From assembly GCA_947485425.1 (NCBI GenBank), contig CANKSK010000058.1, positions 1 through 6,770 of the forward strand: a DNA stretch of 6,770 nt, written 5' to 3'. How positions within the stretch are numbered: the first letter of the stretch is position 1; the number at the start of each line of letters is the position of its first letter. A model generated the notes under the pieces. The model searched no databases. It was not told the origin of the DNA and saw only the letters and a list, made by a program, of their open reading frames with translations. Made by a program: the position numbers and the translations under genes. The DNA comes from Bacteroidota bacterium. GTDB taxonomy: Bacteria > Bacteroidota > Bacteroidia > AKYH767-A > CANKSK01. Shown in pieces: positions 5,920 through 6,770 of this stretch.

Positions 5920-6770
5920 ATGTGCGGAATTGTTGCATATATAGGAAAAAGAGAAGCCTACCCAATCATTATTAAGGGGCTTCAGCGACTTGAATACAGG
6001 GGTTATGACAGTGCAGGTATTGCACTTCAAAACAACGGATTGAATGTCTATAAAAAAGCCGGTAAGGTAAGTGACTTGGTTGAACATGTGAAAGACAGTT
6101 CCCTTGCAGGATATATCGGAATGGGCCATACCCGTTGGGCAACTCATGGAGAACCCAATGACCGAAACGCCCATCCGCATTTATCAGAATCCGGAAATTT
6201 ATGCATCATTCACAATGGCATTATTGAGAACTACGCACCTATTAAGGAGGAGCTCAAAAAAAGAGGCCATACTTTTAAAAGCGATACCGATACAGAAGTA
6301 TTGATTCATTTGATAGAGGATATCCAAAACAATTCAGGTAGCAGCTTAGACGAAGCCGTTCGTTTGGCATTATGTGAGGTGGTAGGTGCTTATGCGATCG
6401 TGGTCATGTCGGCCTTAGAGCCTGACAGGCTGATTGCAGCAAGAAAAGGCAGCCCTATTGTATTGGGAATTGGCGAAAATGAGTTCTTTGTTGCCTCAGA
6501 CGCTACACCGATTGTAGAATATACAAAAACCGTGGTGTATTTAAATGACGGAGAAATGGCCATCATGCATGGATCTGATCTCACGGTAAAAACCATAGGT
6601 AATGTAGTAAAAACGCCATATATCCAAGAGCTTGAAATCAAGCTTGAGATGTTAGAAAAAGGAGGCTTTGAGCATTTTATGCTGAAAGAAATCTATGAAC
6701 AACCACGCTCCATACTTGATAGTATGCGGGGCCGAGTAGATGCCCAAAAAGGAATTGTAAAACTAGGCGG
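5920..6770 (+). CDS. glmS: Glutamine--fructose-6-phosphate aminotransferase (isomerizing), cut by window edge
   Basis: GlmS converts fructose-6-phosphate and glutamine into glucosamine-6-phosphate and glutamate, the first step toward UDP-GlcNAc for peptidoglycan and LPS. The 283 visible codons cover the N-terminal glutaminase domain and the beginning of the isomerase half. Cys2 in MCGIVAYIG is the catalytic nucleophile once Met1 is removed. LEYRGYDSAGIA (24-35), GHTRWATHG (69-77), HNGIIENY (98-105), SDTDTEV (121-127), the GAYAIVVM strand (156-163) and ARKGSP..LG (174-183) are all intact. FMLKEIYEQP (253-262) is the hallmark of the linker into the first SIS domain, which is truncated here. The ATG at 5920 is fixed by the Cys2 rule. 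It starts 11 bases after the DUF4270 stop, with no terminator, no Shine-Dalgarno and no convincing own promoter, so it is probably co-transcribed with the genes upstream. Confidence 0.97.
   Translation, partial: MCGIVAYIGKREAYPIIIKGLQRLEYRGYDSAGIALQNNGLNVYKKAGKVSDLVEHVKDSSLAGYIGMGHTRWATHGEPNDRNAHPHLSESGNLCIIHNGIIENYAPIKEELKKRGHTFKSDTDTEVLIHLIEDIQNNSGSSLDEAVRLALCEVVGAYAIVVMSALEPDRLIAARKGSPIVLGIGENEFFVASDATPIVEYTKTVVYLNDGEMAIMHGSDLTVKTIGNVVKTPYIQELEIKLEMLEKGGFEHFMLKEIYEQPRSILDSMRGRVDAQKGIVKLG

Overview
The window looks like a chromosomal stretch from a Bacteroidota (Bacteroidetes) bacterium. Three things point there: a DUF4270-type lipoprotein gene (a family I know only from this phylum), start codons with no Shine-Dalgarno sequence and A/T-rich upstream regions, and two promoter candidates matching the phylum's TTTG / TAnnTTTG pattern with 19-20 base spacing. 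Base composition is moderately AT-rich and coding density is high. I see no phage, transposon, CRISPR, tRNA or rRNA. The family or genus cannot be fixed from this window.

The genes form two divergent groups around a 244-base intergenic region (3560-3803). Leftward (minus strand), in transcription order, are panC (pantothenate synthetase, GTG start), a multi-spanning membrane protein of the LPG-synthase-TM/UPF0104 flippase-like family, rfaE2 (ADP-heptose-forming nucleotidyltransferase, overlapping the previous gene by 14 bases), a small lipocalin-like lipoprotein with its own promoter and a palindromic operator candidate, and the first 169 codons of radA, cut by the left edge. Rightward (plus strand) are a 275-residue protein with only the N-terminal GT5 (glycogen/starch synthase) domain, a DUF4270 outer-surface lipoprotein, and glmS, cut by the right edge after 283 codons.

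The common theme is envelope and central precursor supply. GlmS makes glucosamine-6-phosphate for peptidoglycan and LPS, RfaE2 makes the heptose donor for LPS, the flippase-like protein sits in the inner membrane, and two lipoproteins are exported. PanC feeds coenzyme A synthesis and RadA acts in recombination. Most genes are standard. The features most worth checking are the half-length GT5 protein whose nucleotide-binding signature is missing, the perfect 12-bp hairpin that contains both plausible start codons of the DUF4270 gene and is followed by a U-rich stretch, and the triple TAATCAT operator over an apparently near-leaderless lipoprotein promoter. I do not see a clearly new defence or mobile system.
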